Of a stretch of DNA of 64,000 nt, positions 18,619 to 28,084 are shown one piece after another. The stretch is taken from contig CAJTDL010000001.1 in assembly GCA_910575035.1 (NCBI GenBank), positions 264,617 to 328,616 of the forward strand, read 5' to 3'. The stretch's first letter is position 1, and the number at the start of each line of letters is the position of its first letter. The notes under the pieces were generated by a model, which saw only the letters and a program-made list of their open reading frames with translations, did no database searches and was not told where the DNA came from. The position numbers and the translations under genes were made by a program. The stretch is from Lachnospiraceae bacterium (GTDB lineage Bacteria > Bacillota > Clostridia > Lachnospirales > Lachnospiraceae).

Positions 18619-19146
18619 CTAACACATAAATTGTGCCAGGATTACGCTTGCTATCGTCCCCACTAGGGTTGTGACAAGGGCTCCCCCTAATGTATACCTG
18701 GTTTTCTGTACTTTAGCCGTCATAAAATAAATGCTCATAGTGTAAAAGATAGTTTCAGTACAGCTCATCATAATAGAAGTGATCGTCCCATAGTAGGAGT
18801 CTGGCCCATACTGCTTAAAAATATCAAGGATCAGCCCAGTGGCAGCAGAAGAGGAGAACATTTTCACAATGGAGACTGGCACTAGCTCTGCCGGGAAATG
18901 CAAAGGTTCTGTGATGATACCCAATACAGACGAAACCAGATCCAGGAATCCGGATGCCCGCAGTACTCCAACGCCGACCATAAGCCCAATCAAGGTGGGC
19001 ATAATGCCAATCACAGTCTGAAAGCCATCCTTGGCTCCTTTGATAAAATCATCATAGACATGGCCATGGCATAAAAGTCCATATCCAACGATCGAAAAAA
19101 TCAGCAAAGGAATCATGCTGTCTGATAGGAAAAGGAGGAGTTTCAA
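18619..19146 (-). CDS. spmB: Spore maturation protein B
   Basis: 175 residues, integral membrane. It has the nucleoside-recognition (Gate) domain signature KGAKDGFQTVIGIMPTLIGLM and five or so hydrophobic segments. It overlaps spmA by 4 bases (ATGA), so translation is coupled. SpmA and SpmB are needed for proper dehydration of the spore core in Bacillus. Their presence marks the organism as a spore former. Confidence 0.93.
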   Translation of the reverse strand: MKLLLFLSDSMIPLLIFSIVGYGLLCHGHVYDDFIKGAKDGFQTVIGIMPTLIGLMVGVGVLRASGFLDLVSSVLGIITEPLHFPAELVPVSIVKMFSSSAATGLILDIFKQYGPDSYYGTITSIMMSCTETIFYTMSIYFMTAKVQKTRYTLGGALVTTLVGTIASVILAQFMC

Positions 19147-19769
19147 TGGAATCGCCCTCCTTTTTCTTTTTTATATGTAGGAATTGCATGTTTTTCTGGC
19201 AAAAGGCACATAAATTTTGAAAATAGAATCCCAGCCAGAGTGGAAAAAAAGGTAGCAATCATGGCCGGCCCCAGGATTGCGGAGGGGTTGGCAGAGCCAT
19301 ATTGGCTGCGGTAGGCGATCATGGTCACTGGGATCAGTTGGAAGGAGGAAACATTGAGGATCAGGAAGGTGCACATATCTTTGCTGGCAACCTTACTGTG
19401 TTGGTTCAGCTTTCCCATTTCCTCCATGGCTTTCAATCCGGCAGGGGTTGCGGCCCATCCAAGGCCAAAGACATTGGCGATAATATTTGTGGAAATGTAC
19501 TCATTTGCCTTGTTCCCTTTGGGAATCGTTGGGAACATAAAACGCAGCAGTGGGTTCAGCACCTGGGCAGCTCCGGAAATAATGCCGCAGTTCTCTGCGA
19601 TCCGCATAAGCCCCACCCAGAGCGACATAACGCCCAGCATGGTGATGCAAAGCGTCACAGCCTCTTTAGAGGAATCCAGGGCAGCTTCTGTGACTGCAGG
19701 AAGGTTCCCGGTGAAGGCGGCATAGAAGATTCCAATCACAATCATAAAGCCCCATAAATAATTAAGCAT
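19143..19769 (-). CDS. spmA: Spore maturation protein A
   Basis: 208 residues, integral membrane, with the Gate-domain block LDSSKEAVTLCITMLGVMSLW and GLGWAATPAGLKAMEEM typical of SpmA. AGGAGAAG precedes the ATG. It is first gene of the spmAB operon. No sporulation sigma-factor promoter was identified with confidence. Confidence 0.93.
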   Translation of the reverse strand: MLNYLWGFMIVIGIFYAAFTGNLPAVTEAALDSSKEAVTLCITMLGVMSLWVGLMRIAENCGIISGAAQVLNPLLRFMFPTIPKGNKANEYISTNIIANVFGLGWAATPAGLKAMEEMGKLNQHSKVASKDMCTFLILNVSSFQLIPVTMIAYRSQYGSANPSAILGPAMIATFFSTLAGILFSKFMCLLPEKHAIPTYKKEKGGRFH

Positions 19770-20114
19770 AAAATCGCTTCTCCTAAATTATATGATTGTT
19801 TTATCCTATGCAACAGAATTAAAAACGTGATAAGCATTTTGGATTTTTTTCAAATTAATCCAGCATAATCCGCAGAAAGTAGTTGCCATCAACTGAAAGC
19901 CAGGTACCGTTTCCTTATCCAACGGCCTTGGAAAACGTAGTCAGAGGGAGGCATAGCCATCCCTAATTAATAACACAATTTCCTTTTTAAGAACTAATTA
20001 TTTGACAAAAATTGCAGAAGAAAGCAAAAAGATAAATATTATCAGAATATTCAAATACTTATATATAATAAATCAGTTATAAGTATGTTTAAACAAGAAA
20101 AATCAAAAATATTG

Positions 20115-20143
20115 TTGACATTTCTTGTTTTGTAAGATATAAT
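20115..20143 (+). promoter_or_regulatory. Perfect consensus sigma-A promoter
   Basis: TTGACA (20115-20120), a 17-base spacer and TATAAT (20138-20143) match both boxes and the ideal spacing exactly. No start codon with a ribosome binding site follows in the next several hundred bases. Confidence 0.85.
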
Positions 20144-20149
20144 GAGTAC

Positions 20150-21092
20150 ATCAAAACGAAACACAATACAAAACAGGAGGTACAGTCCAAAGGAAAAAGA
20201 ACGATTTACCCCATAATCTTAAGAAAGGAAGGTACGGGCCACCAAAAACTTAAACTGATTTCCCCTCAAGCACCATCAGAGGTACAAGACAAAGTAAGTT
20301 CTAAAATTTATTTAAAAGTTCCATTTTGCAGTAGCTATACAGATGTTGAAGCGAAAGTTGGATTTCTGAGACAGGGCAATTTAACAGGTGCCATATTTCA
20401 GAAGCGGATTTTCGGAATGGGAAAATATGATAAGGTTATCACCAATAGGGCAAATGATACCCGAAAGGGTTCGGAAATAACTTGGATGGCGGCGGAGCGC
20501 AGCAATATCCTGGCCAAGAAGGTAATCCTCAGAATTATTGCATTTGGTTTAGAAAATACAATAATGGTTACATGAAGTATGTTGGAACCTGACGCTGTAT
20601 TTTCAAGCAATATAGTCCACTCCTACTCCTAGTTGTTACATTCTGATTGTTGTTATGAGTTTGGAGGCAGAGGTTATTTAGAAGGCAGAGCGTTACCCAG
20701 AAGCCGTTATGAGATATGTCAGACAGATGGTATCCGACCTTATATTTTCGGAATGGGAAGATGAGCCAAGATTGCTGGCGGCAGTTAGGTTTTCCAGGAC
20801 AGGATTTCAGCAAAGCGGTTAACGGATGTCAGCTATGAAGCAGATGGGGATTTTATGAGAGATTAGAAGTCGAAAGGATTTTCTGTCAGAAGCCCTGGAT
20901 TAGAAATCTTAAGCAGAGAATGTACCATATCTAGGAGATATATTTGGATGGGTAGATACGGTTATCCAGAGGCACCAAAATTTCTGAGGAATGAATGGAG
21001 ATTTCGGAGAGAAGGAGGTAAAGTCCAGTGGACAGTATAGTTTAAAAGGCTGCACGAGATGAAATTTATATCCGTGCAGCCTTTTTTAAATT
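20150..21092 (+). ncRNA. Candidate large non-coding RNA (unassigned)
   Basis: The stretch is bounded by a perfect sigma-A promoter and a strong terminator and lacks a normal gene. It is purine-rich, unlike the surrounding AT-rich DNA. It contains likely hairpins such as ACCC-GAAA-GGGT (20459-20470, a GNRA loop). Two internal near-repeats occur: AGGAGGTACAGTCC (20175-) with AGGAGGTAAAGTCC (21013-), and TTTTCGGAATGGGAA at about 20409 and 20745. One frame (20093-20572) is open for about 160 codons but has no ATG, GTG or TTG near its 5' end, so a broken or unusual gene is the alternative. It does not match tmRNA, RNase P or 6S RNA as I know them. Confidence 0.45.
21043..21090 (+). terminator. Strong Rho-independent terminator
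   Basis: AAGGCTGCAC pairs with GTGCAGCCTT around an 18-base loop and is followed by TTTTTT. It closes the candidate RNA and, read on the other strand, could not serve the NlpC gene, which ends before it. Confidence 0.85.
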
Positions 21093-21105
21093 AATGAGAA
21101 ATGAA

Positions 21106-22011
21106 TCAGAATATACTTCCAGCCCCTTTTATGCAGCCTGCCAGGTCTGCCCGGTAATCAGGGTCATCAGGGTTCAGGCTGTTGATGATACACCCAAAGG
21201 AATGGATGTTTCCTGTAGAATGGATGTATTTCCCTTCTCCCAGGTATAGGGCAATATGGGAAGGGAAATAGAGCAGGTCTGCGGGCTTCGCCTGGGAAAG
21301 GGGAATGGCATGGACGGGGTAGCCTTCGGCAAGGACGGCATCCCGGTAGATTAGGATGCCGCACATATAATAACTCATAAAAGCAAGGCCAGAGCAGTCA
21401 ATGCCTTCTCGGGTCTTGCCGCCCCAGCGGTAGGGCGTCCCCAGGAAGGACAGGGCATATTCCAGGATAGCATGCCGGAGGCTTTCCTGGGAATATTTTA
21501 TTTGGGAATATTTTATATCTGCTGGCGTAAGGAGCATGCAGGCAGGCACATACCCGCACTGGCAGTCTGCCAGCTGGATTCGCTGCCAGCCCTCCTCCTG
21601 GGCTCCCAGAGGAACCACAGTGCTTCCCATGAATAGCGTGGACAGCGCCCTTGCCTGTACCGTTGGGCATTCCAGCACGTCTATGATATTATGGCAGATT
21701 ATGGCAGGAGAAAAGGAGCCTTTCCCTGCCTGTATAGAAGTATTTACGGAACAGCCTTTCTGGCAGGTTTCCCTACCCGCCGGATTTGGGGAGCCACCAT
21801 CCCACAGGCAGCGTTCCTCAGGAAGCAGGGGGCGCACAGCAGACGCGTTTACCCATCCGCTGTATCCATAGTGTGTGGTGATTTCCAGGCAATCCTCCCA
21901 TGACTGCCGGACTTCTACAACCCAGCCAGACAGCAGTTCATCGGACACAGCGCCTGCCAGGGCTGTTTCATAAAGTGATGCTTTGGGGACAGTAACAATC
22001 GCTGTTTTCAT
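21106..22011 (-). CDS. NlpC/P60 endopeptidase with SH3-like domains
   Basis: 301 residues from ATG 22011 (GAGGTG six bases upstream). Two SH3-like segments (about 1-70 and 100-170) precede the C-terminal peptidase. The catalytic Cys lies in GIDCSGLAFMSYY and His in SHIALYLGEGKYIHS. The organisation resembles Bacillus YkfC, which cleaves gamma-D-Glu-diaminopimelate bonds in released murein peptides. No signal peptide is evident, which agrees with cytoplasmic recycling. The M19 dipeptidase gene ends 22 bases upstream, so the two probably form an operon. Confidence 0.9.
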   Translation of the reverse strand: MKTAIVTVPKASLYETALAGAVSDELLSGWVVEVRQSWEDCLEITTHYGYSGWVNASAVRPLLPEERCLWDGGSPNPAGRETCQKGCSVNTSIQAGKGSFSPAIICHNIIDVLECPTVQARALSTLFMGSTVVPLGAQEEGWQRIQLADCQCGYVPACMLLTPADIKYSQIKYSQESLRHAILEYALSFLGTPYRWGGKTREGIDCSGLAFMSYYMCGILIYRDAVLAEGYPVHAIPLSQAKPADLLYFPSHIALYLGEGKYIHSTGNIHSFGCIINSLNPDDPDYRADLAGCIKGAGSIF

Positions 22012-22032
22012 AAGACACCTCACCTCGTGGTA

Positions 22033-23025
22033 TTATAATAGCTCCTGGTAGAATCCCAGGACGTTTTGATAGAAAATCATATCTATTTCACTTTCGTGGA
22101 ATCCATTTTTACGCAGCGCCTGCTCCAGTAAGCCCAAGCCGCTGCAGTCCTGCATATCTAAATTTCCGTGAAAACCGTCAAAATCAGAACCAAGGGCAAT
22201 ACAGGATATGCCGCCAACATTGGAAATATGCCGGATATGCGCTGCAATCTGGGATACTTGGCTGTCATATTGTACCTGTCTGCTGTGATAGGGGGCTAGG
22301 AAGGCTCCATAGTAATTGATGCCGATAATGCCCCCATGTGCGCCTATGCTGCGGATGTGCCCGTCCGAAAGGTTCCTGGGGTGCGGGCAAAGGGCACGGG
22401 CGTTGGAATGGCTTGCGCAGAAGGGCTTTTGGGCAAGGCTGCACACATCCTGTATGCCATCGTCAGATAAATGGGACACGTCTGGTATCATTCCAAGGCG
22501 CTCCATTTCCCTTAGAAATTCCACCCCAAGGGATGTAAGACCCTGCCCCCTCCTACAGCAGGCCTTAAGGGAACCCAGATTTCCGAGATGATATGCAGGC
22601 TTTCCAAGGCTGTTGGGGTAATTCCAGGTAAATGTCATCATCCGAACGCCAAGGGCATGAAAGTCTTTCAGCCGTTCCAGGCTGCCTTGGCAGAGTTCTC
22701 CTTCTTCTAATGCCATCAAAGCCGATATTTTTCCTTCCTGCCGATTTTGGATAATTTCCGTATAGGTGGCGGCGGGGGAAATGATGTCTTTATTTTTTTC
22801 CATTTCCTGTTGGAATAGGGCGATTTGCCCCTGGCAATCTTCTAATGGGGCGTCCGTTTCCTGAAAATCCACAAAAATAGCAAAGTTCTGGAGCAGATAG
22901 CCAGAGCTTTTCATTTTTTCCAAATCCAAATGGAGTGCATTGCTTCGCAGGCTTGTTTCTTTCCCTGCCTTCCTCTCTTGGTAGATGCGCGAAATGGTAT
23001 CGCAATGCAGATCTGCAATATTCAT
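22033..23025 (-). CDS. Membrane-dipeptidase-type (M19) dipeptidase
   Basis: 330 residues from ATG 23025 (AAAGGAAAG upstream). Zinc-site motifs include DLHCDT near the N-terminus, a bridging Glu in MALEEGE, DVSHLSDDG and SHSNARALCPHPRNL. The C-terminal GGISCIALGSDFDG is also typical. M19 enzymes hydrolyse dipeptides, often with a D-residue at the C-terminal position. Next to a YkfC-like endopeptidase it could split L-Ala-D-Glu; this pathway role is inferred. Confidence 0.92.
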   Translation of the reverse strand: MNIADLHCDTISRIYQERKAGKETSLRSNALHLDLEKMKSSGYLLQNFAIFVDFQETDAPLEDCQGQIALFQQEMEKNKDIISPAATYTEIIQNRQEGKISALMALEEGELCQGSLERLKDFHALGVRMMTFTWNYPNSLGKPAYHLGNLGSLKACCRRGQGLTSLGVEFLREMERLGMIPDVSHLSDDGIQDVCSLAQKPFCASHSNARALCPHPRNLSDGHIRSIGAHGGIIGINYYGAFLAPYHSRQVQYDSQVSQIAAHIRHISNVGGISCIALGSDFDGFHGNLDMQDCSGLGLLEQALRKNGFHESEIDMIFYQNVLGFYQELL

Positions 23026-23720
23026 AGCCTTTCCTTTCTTTATTTTTGCAGGCAATGGGCATGGAAATGCCGCTGTAATAATATATGCTGCCAGCCGGGA
23101 TTTTTTTACATCCTAAAGCCGCATATCTGGCAATTTGCATAAAAAATTTGGAAAATCTTTGCAAAAAGTGGATATAGGATTATAATTTTTCTAAAATTTT
23201 ATGTGCATACTGCACAATCAGCTTTTTTGTGCCTAAAAATGGGGGAGTGCGTGCCTTGCGCAGCAAATGCACAGAGATAAACCTTCATTGTCTTTATGCA
23301 TTTGCTGCGCAAAGCAGCAAAACTACGGCAAGGGGCAAAGCGGGCAGGCAAGCGACCGTGCGGAGGGAAAGGAGGGAATGCGTTCCATGGCATGGCTGGC
23401 AAGCCAATGGGGAATGGACTCCGTATCAGGAAAAGGCTCGTTTTGGCCTTTTATAGCATGCAAGCGCATCCAGGCCACTCCAGGTGGTGGGAAACCTCCC
23501 TGGCGCTTCGTGGATGATTGCAGAATCCATGAGGGAAGCCGCAGCCAGGTAAACTATGGCTGCAGGCAAAAGCCAGGATGCCATGGAAAAATTGCCACCC
23601 CCAAAGACAGCCTGTCCCAGAGCCAAATCCCATTGCAGCTGGGAGGAGCCGATTGCAGCCCGGCTTCCAGGCTCGCCCTTGCCGTAAAATATCTCAAGGA
23701 GAAAGGAGATTTCAAATTTT
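23026..23720. other. Gene-free region with a perfect 16-bp hairpin
   Basis: TTGCGCAGCAAATGCA (23256-23271) and its exact complement (23297-23312) form a long stem with no U-tract. The rest up to 23720 is GC-richer and has no supported gene. AAAGGAGA just before 23721 serves the next gene. Confidence 0.6.
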
Positions 23721-25184
23721 ATGAGCTCAAAAAAGTTGAAACGTTTCTTAAGCGTTGTATTATCACTTAGCATGGTTTTGTCCTTGAATACCACGAACTT
23801 TGCATCCGAAATCACTCCAGAAAGCACAGAGACACAGATAGAGGCAGAGGCAGAGGTAGAGGCAGATGCGGAGGCAGAGGCTGATAAGGTGCCTGAGGAG
23901 CAGCATACAGAAGATACGGCAGAGGCCAATTGTTCAGAGAATGGCCATATATTTGAAGACGGCATCTGTACCATATGCCAGGAATCAGAAGAGGGGACGG
24001 AGGAAGAGGCACCAGAAGAAGCAGAACCTGCAGCAGAGGAGCCTGCAGCAGAAGATGAGGTTTTTGTGGGGGAAGATACACAGGATGAAGTATTTTCTGC
24101 ACAGGCGCCAGGAATTGCGCCGCAGGCAGACGAAGCAGGGGCGGAAACACCCACTGATCCAGAGAAGGATCCGACAAAATGTGATGGGGAGAACCATGTG
24201 TATACCGTGTCCATTGTAAGGCCAGCATCCTGTACAACCAGCGGCATGGGGAAAAAGACCTGCCAGTGCAAGCAAAACAGCAGCTTTGTAACCCTTCAGC
24301 CACGCCATTCTTACCAGAAGATTGGAGAGGATAAGAACCCTGTCCTGGAAGATGGGAAAGTTGTAGTGGCTGACGATGCGCCAAAGCTGGTAAGGGCGAC
24401 TGCAACATGTACGTCCTCAGGCCTGGTTACCTATAAGTGCAGCAAATGCTCACAGCCATATAATGTAACGACAGCGCCCTTAAAACATACCTTCGAACGC
24501 CTGGAAGGATGGCCGGAGAAAAAGCCTGATCCAACCGAAATCAAGAACCCAACCTGCGGCGGAGAGGCTGGGAAGAAGATTTGGAAATGCGGGGAATGCG
24601 AGTATAGCTATGAAGAAGCAATTGAGCCGACAGGGAAACATACCTATTATGATAAGGAAATTGCAGAAACATGTACAACGCCAAGGTGTACATTAAAGGT
24701 TTGCAGCCAATGCCAGGAAGTAGCCCCAGGGGCAGAGCCTGTCCCAATTACCGGGGAGAATGCAAGGAGGCGCTTGGGCCATTCCTTTGAAGCTACTACG
24801 GATGGAGGCCTTTTGCTGAAAGAAGACATCAGTGACGGCATCCTTGAAGTATCCAGTAAAGTAGCGCCAATTGAAAGTAAGGATGCTACCTGCCTGGAAG
24901 ATGGCTATAAGATTTATGAGTGTACAGGGGATCATGGCTGCGGCTTTAAATATAAAAAAGTAATCAAAGCACGCGGATCCCATGAAGAGAAAGAAATGGC
25001 AGATTTTATCCCGCCCACTTGTACCGAGAACGCAAAATATATCACCCGCTGCAAATATTGTGATGAGCCTGTGGGTGAGGAGATTGACGCCTTAGATCTA
25101 TACCTTGAACTGAATGGCGGGGATGAGGAAGCTGCCATTGCCGCGGCAAAGGATGCAGGGGCATATAAGCTTGGCCATATTTAG
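23721..25184 (+). CDS. Secreted cysteine-repeat surface protein, N-terminal portion (ends at in-frame TAG)
   Basis: 487 residues. A signal peptide (RFLSVVLSLSMVLSLNTTNFA) is followed by a Glu-rich region (about 30-140). Repeats of about 60-90 residues come next, built on ATCTSSGLVTYKCSKCSQP-like units with paired CxxC and a GH/KH motif. Such repeats are common in secreted proteins of gut Firmicutes. The frame stops at TAG 25182-25184, but the same frame continues open for 927 codons with matching repeats. The full protein would be about 1,414 residues. AAAGGAGA lies upstream of the ATG. Confidence 0.85.
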   Translation: MSSKKLKRFLSVVLSLSMVLSLNTTNFASEITPESTETQIEAEAEVEADAEAEADKVPEEQHTEDTAEANCSENGHIFEDGICTICQESEEGTEEEAPEEAEPAAEEPAAEDEVFVGEDTQDEVFSAQAPGIAPQADEAGAETPTDPEKDPTKCDGENHVYTVSIVRPASCTTSGMGKKTCQCKQNSSFVTLQPRHSYQKIGEDKNPVLEDGKVVVADDAPKLVRATATCTSSGLVTYKCSKCSQPYNVTTAPLKHTFERLEGWPEKKPDPTEIKNPTCGGEAGKKIWKCGECEYSYEEAIEPTGKHTYYDKEIAETCTTPRCTLKVCSQCQEVAPGAEPVPITGENARRRLGHSFEATTDGGLLLKEDISDGILEVSSKVAPIESKDATCLEDGYKIYECTGDHGCGFKYKKVIKARGSHEEKEMADFIPPTCTENAKYITRCKYCDEPVGEEIDALDLYLELNGGDEEAAIAAAKDAGAYKLGHI

Positions 25185-25268
25185 GATAATGAGAAGACCG
25201 AAATACCAGGAAGCTGTACCTCAAGCGGCATCAGCACCTTTACCTGCAGCAGATGCAGCGCAGAGGAA

Positions 25269-27965
25269 ATGCGTGAGGTTCCTGCCCGCCATGACTTTGA
25301 GGATGAGAACCACAATTTGAAGGCAGGCCTTATAGCAGACGATGAGAATAATCTGTATGTAGCCGCGGAAGCTACCTGTACGGAAACAGGGATTGCTTAC
25401 TGCACTTGTAAAAAATGCCATACCCGCAGGACGGATATTGTAATTCCTGCCACAGGGCATAACTACGGCACCGTGACAGATACTTATGAAAATTATACTG
25501 AAGATACAGATGACGGCGTACTAAAACAGGATTTTGTATGCCATGACGGGCAGGCTGTTTATACATGCAAGAACACCCCTTGCGAACATTCCTATACCGT
25601 AGATATTCCTGCAAAGCCTCATAAGCCTGCAGATATTGCAGATACAAAGCCTGCAACCTGCACAGAGCCTTCCACACAGGCAATTTTCTGTACTGTATGT
25701 AATGATCCGACTTCAGATGAAAGGGTGGTAGGCCCTAAGCTTGGCCATACATTTGAAGTTATTGGGGAGGACGGAGAGGTTCAGGTAGACGAAAACGGGG
25801 ATATTGTAATCAGTGATACAGCTGGGACGCCAGATCAGGTTGAGGCTTCCTGTACAAAAGAAGGGTCTATTACCTATACCTGTACCAACAGTGGGTGTAA
25901 TGAGACGCATGTGATTACCATTCCGAAAAAGCCCCATAATGCAGACCAGGTGGAGATTATAGAGCCAACCTGCCAGGCAAATGGCAAGATTAAGGAAACC
26001 TGTACAGAATGCAATGAGTATTCTGTCACTAAGGATGTTACAGAAGTATATAGTGACGAAGAGATTACAGCAATGGATCTCTGGCAGAGGGATGGGCATG
26101 AGTGGAAAATAGAAGCCGTGTTTAATGCCCCCACATGTACGACAAACGGCGTTGCTATGTATAAGTGCAGATTATGCCAGGGTACGGAGAACCGTACACT
26201 GAAGGCACACCACAGCTATATAGACGAAGACGGAAAATTGATTCCGGCAGATGAGTACCTCAAAGATACTACTGGTGAGGATGGAACCACTTACCTGAAA
26301 TATGCCAAAAAAGCAGACTGTGAGAATGACGGGATTGCCATTTACACATGCAAGGACTGCCAAGCAGGCACAGAAGGCCATACCTACGAAGGAACGGTAG
26401 AGAAACTGGGGCATGAGTTTGACGATGGCGAAGCCGCCCCAAATGTAAAGGAGTGCCAGCCAGGGACAATTACGTATACTTGCCAGAGGGAAATCAATGG
26501 CGTGAAATGCGGGAAGACGAAGGAAGATCCTTTGCCAGAAACGGCAAAAGCGCATATTTACATTGACAAAGAAATCCCGGCAACCTGTGTAGAACCAAAG
26601 AAAACAGGAAAATTCTGCAAGTGGTGTAATGAAACCCAGCCAGGCACAACGCCTACAGTGGTAGAAGGGACAAACCCGAACGGCCATTCTTATATAAGCG
26701 ACAAGGAGAACGGCCTTGCACTGACAGATGCAGAGGGCAATACCGTATATGTAAAGAAGGATACAGAACTTACAGAGAACACAGATTACATTGTAGTTAA
26801 GGGAGAATCCTGCGGGGATCCAGGTACCAGGACTTATAAGTGCACTGTGGATGAATGCGGCGATGAGATTACGTTAACCGTGCCAGGGCTGGAGCATAAG
26901 TGGAGCGCCTGGACTGTGGAGAAAGCAAACTGCACCGATCCAGCCAGAAAAGAACGTACCTGCAGTTTGTGTGAGGAAAAAGACAAGCAGTTTGTGACAG
27001 GCAGCAAGCCGGCAGAAGGCGACGATGCCCATAATTGGATTAAAGATGAGGGGCAGGAAGATGTGCTTTGCGGTGAGGTCACCTTTACATGCGAATATAA
27101 CCCAGCCCATACAAAGACTGAAAAAGTCCATAATTGGGATGAAGAAAATACCGTTTCAACAGCCCATGGCGGATTCAAAATTGTAAGCTGTAAAAATGAG
27201 AAGTGTGAAGTTACCAAGATCGACAGCAGCGCAGCAGAAACAGGCTATGTTTATTGTGAGACATGCAAGGATGGCGTAAAGCCAGAGGCATTTGGCGCGT
27301 ATCCGCCTACTTGCGAAAAAATAGGAAAAACAGACAAGGAAATCTGCCCAAGCTGCGGCAAGACCTTTAAAGAGGCGCAGGATATCCCTGCAAAAGGCCA
27401 TGAATATGTGCGTGAGGTTGTAAAAGAAGCAAGCTGCGTAGACGGCTACAGCGAAGAAATATGCAAGAACGATGATACGCATAGGCGCAACAGGGTTGTA
27501 ATACCGGCAACTGGTGAGATTGCCCATCAATTTGTAAAGGTAGAGGACAAAGATTATAGGGAATGCTCTGAATGCAAGACCAAAGATGTCGTTGCCGCTA
27601 CCAGGATTGAAGCAGGTGTAGATGGCGGGAAGAACGTAATCCGCCTGATTGCAGATACACAGCTTATAGATGAGGAAAAATATGAGATTCTTCAGCGGGG
27701 CATCCTGTACTATACGGCAGCAGATGGATACCCAGGCCGTCTGGTGATGGAGGATGTGGGCAATGTTGAAAAGCTGAAGATGAAGGAAATAACAAATGCA
27801 GAAGCTATCGGTGCGCGCATTCCAATCGTTATCGGCACAGCTACTACCAGGGTTGTTTATGCCAGGGCATATGTAGTTATCCGGGATAAGGAGTCAAAAG
27901 ATGTCAGCACCAGGTATGGTGAGGTTGTTTCCGGAAGCTTTGAAAGCCTTGGAGGAGGCCGTTAA
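25269..27965 (+). CDS. Cysteine-repeat surface protein, C-terminal portion after in-frame TAG
   Basis: The open frame resumes directly after the TAG (coding-like from 25185); the first ATG is at 25269 and has no ribosome binding site. About 12 further cysteine repeats follow (for example ATCTETGIAYCTCKKCHTR). A C-terminal domain of about 120 residues lacks cysteine and begins near TRIEAGVDGGKNVIRLIAD. No LPXTG or membrane anchor is seen. It can be expressed only by readthrough or as a pseudogene fragment. See the finding on the nonsense codon. Confidence 0.75.
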   Translation: MREVPARHDFEDENHNLKAGLIADDENNLYVAAEATCTETGIAYCTCKKCHTRRTDIVIPATGHNYGTVTDTYENYTEDTDDGVLKQDFVCHDGQAVYTCKNTPCEHSYTVDIPAKPHKPADIADTKPATCTEPSTQAIFCTVCNDPTSDERVVGPKLGHTFEVIGEDGEVQVDENGDIVISDTAGTPDQVEASCTKEGSITYTCTNSGCNETHVITIPKKPHNADQVEIIEPTCQANGKIKETCTECNEYSVTKDVTEVYSDEEITAMDLWQRDGHEWKIEAVFNAPTCTTNGVAMYKCRLCQGTENRTLKAHHSYIDEDGKLIPADEYLKDTTGEDGTTYLKYAKKADCENDGIAIYTCKDCQAGTEGHTYEGTVEKLGHEFDDGEAAPNVKECQPGTITYTCQREINGVKCGKTKEDPLPETAKAHIYIDKEIPATCVEPKKTGKFCKWCNETQPGTTPTVVEGTNPNGHSYISDKENGLALTDAEGNTVYVKKDTELTENTDYIVVKGESCGDPGTRTYKCTVDECGDEITLTVPGLEHKWSAWTVEKANCTDPARKERTCSLCEEKDKQFVTGSKPAEGDDAHNWIKDEGQEDVLCGEVTFTCEYNPAHTKTEKVHNWDEENTVSTAHGGFKIVSCKNEKCEVTKIDSSAAETGYVYCETCKDGVKPEAFGAYPPTCEKIGKTDKEICPSCGKTFKEAQDIPAKGHEYVREVVKEASCVDGYSEEICKNDDTHRRNRVVIPATGEIAHQFVKVEDKDYRECSECKTKDVVAATRIEAGVDGGKNVIRLIADTQLIDEEKYEILQRGILYYTAADGYPGRLVMEDVGNVEKLKMKEITNAEAIGARIPIVIGTATTRVVYARAYVVIRDKESKDVSTRYGEVVSGSFESLGGGR

Positions 27966-27989
27966 GCAGCAAATGCCATAAGGTTTTTG

Positions 27990-28027
27990 GAGCCATCCTT
28001 AGGGATGCAGTCCCTTAAGGGTGGCTC
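27990..28027 (+). terminator. Terminator after the cysteine-repeat gene
   Basis: GAGCCATCCTTAGGGA pairs imperfectly with TCCCTTAAGGGTGGCTC; a T-rich stretch ending in CTTTT follows. It may be partial, because the next gene is in the same direction. Confidence 0.6.
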
Positions 28028-28084
28028 TGCTGTCTGTCTTTTCCGCTGTCGAGTCTTGCATATGGATGAAAGGTGAGAGATAAA

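Noticed and set aside
20150..21092. RNase P, tmRNA or group II intron
   Set aside because: Despite AGGAGGTAAAGTCC-like words, the conserved RNase P core, the tmRNA start and a group II domain V were not found.
23426..24271. Long Ser/Ala-rich minus-strand frame
   Set aside because: Reverse frame of a Glu-rich coding segment of the cysteine-repeat gene; low-complexity artefact.
25182..25184. Pyrrolysine-coding TAG
   Set aside because: No pyl genes seen, and the protein type gives no reason for pyrrolysine; mutation is simpler.
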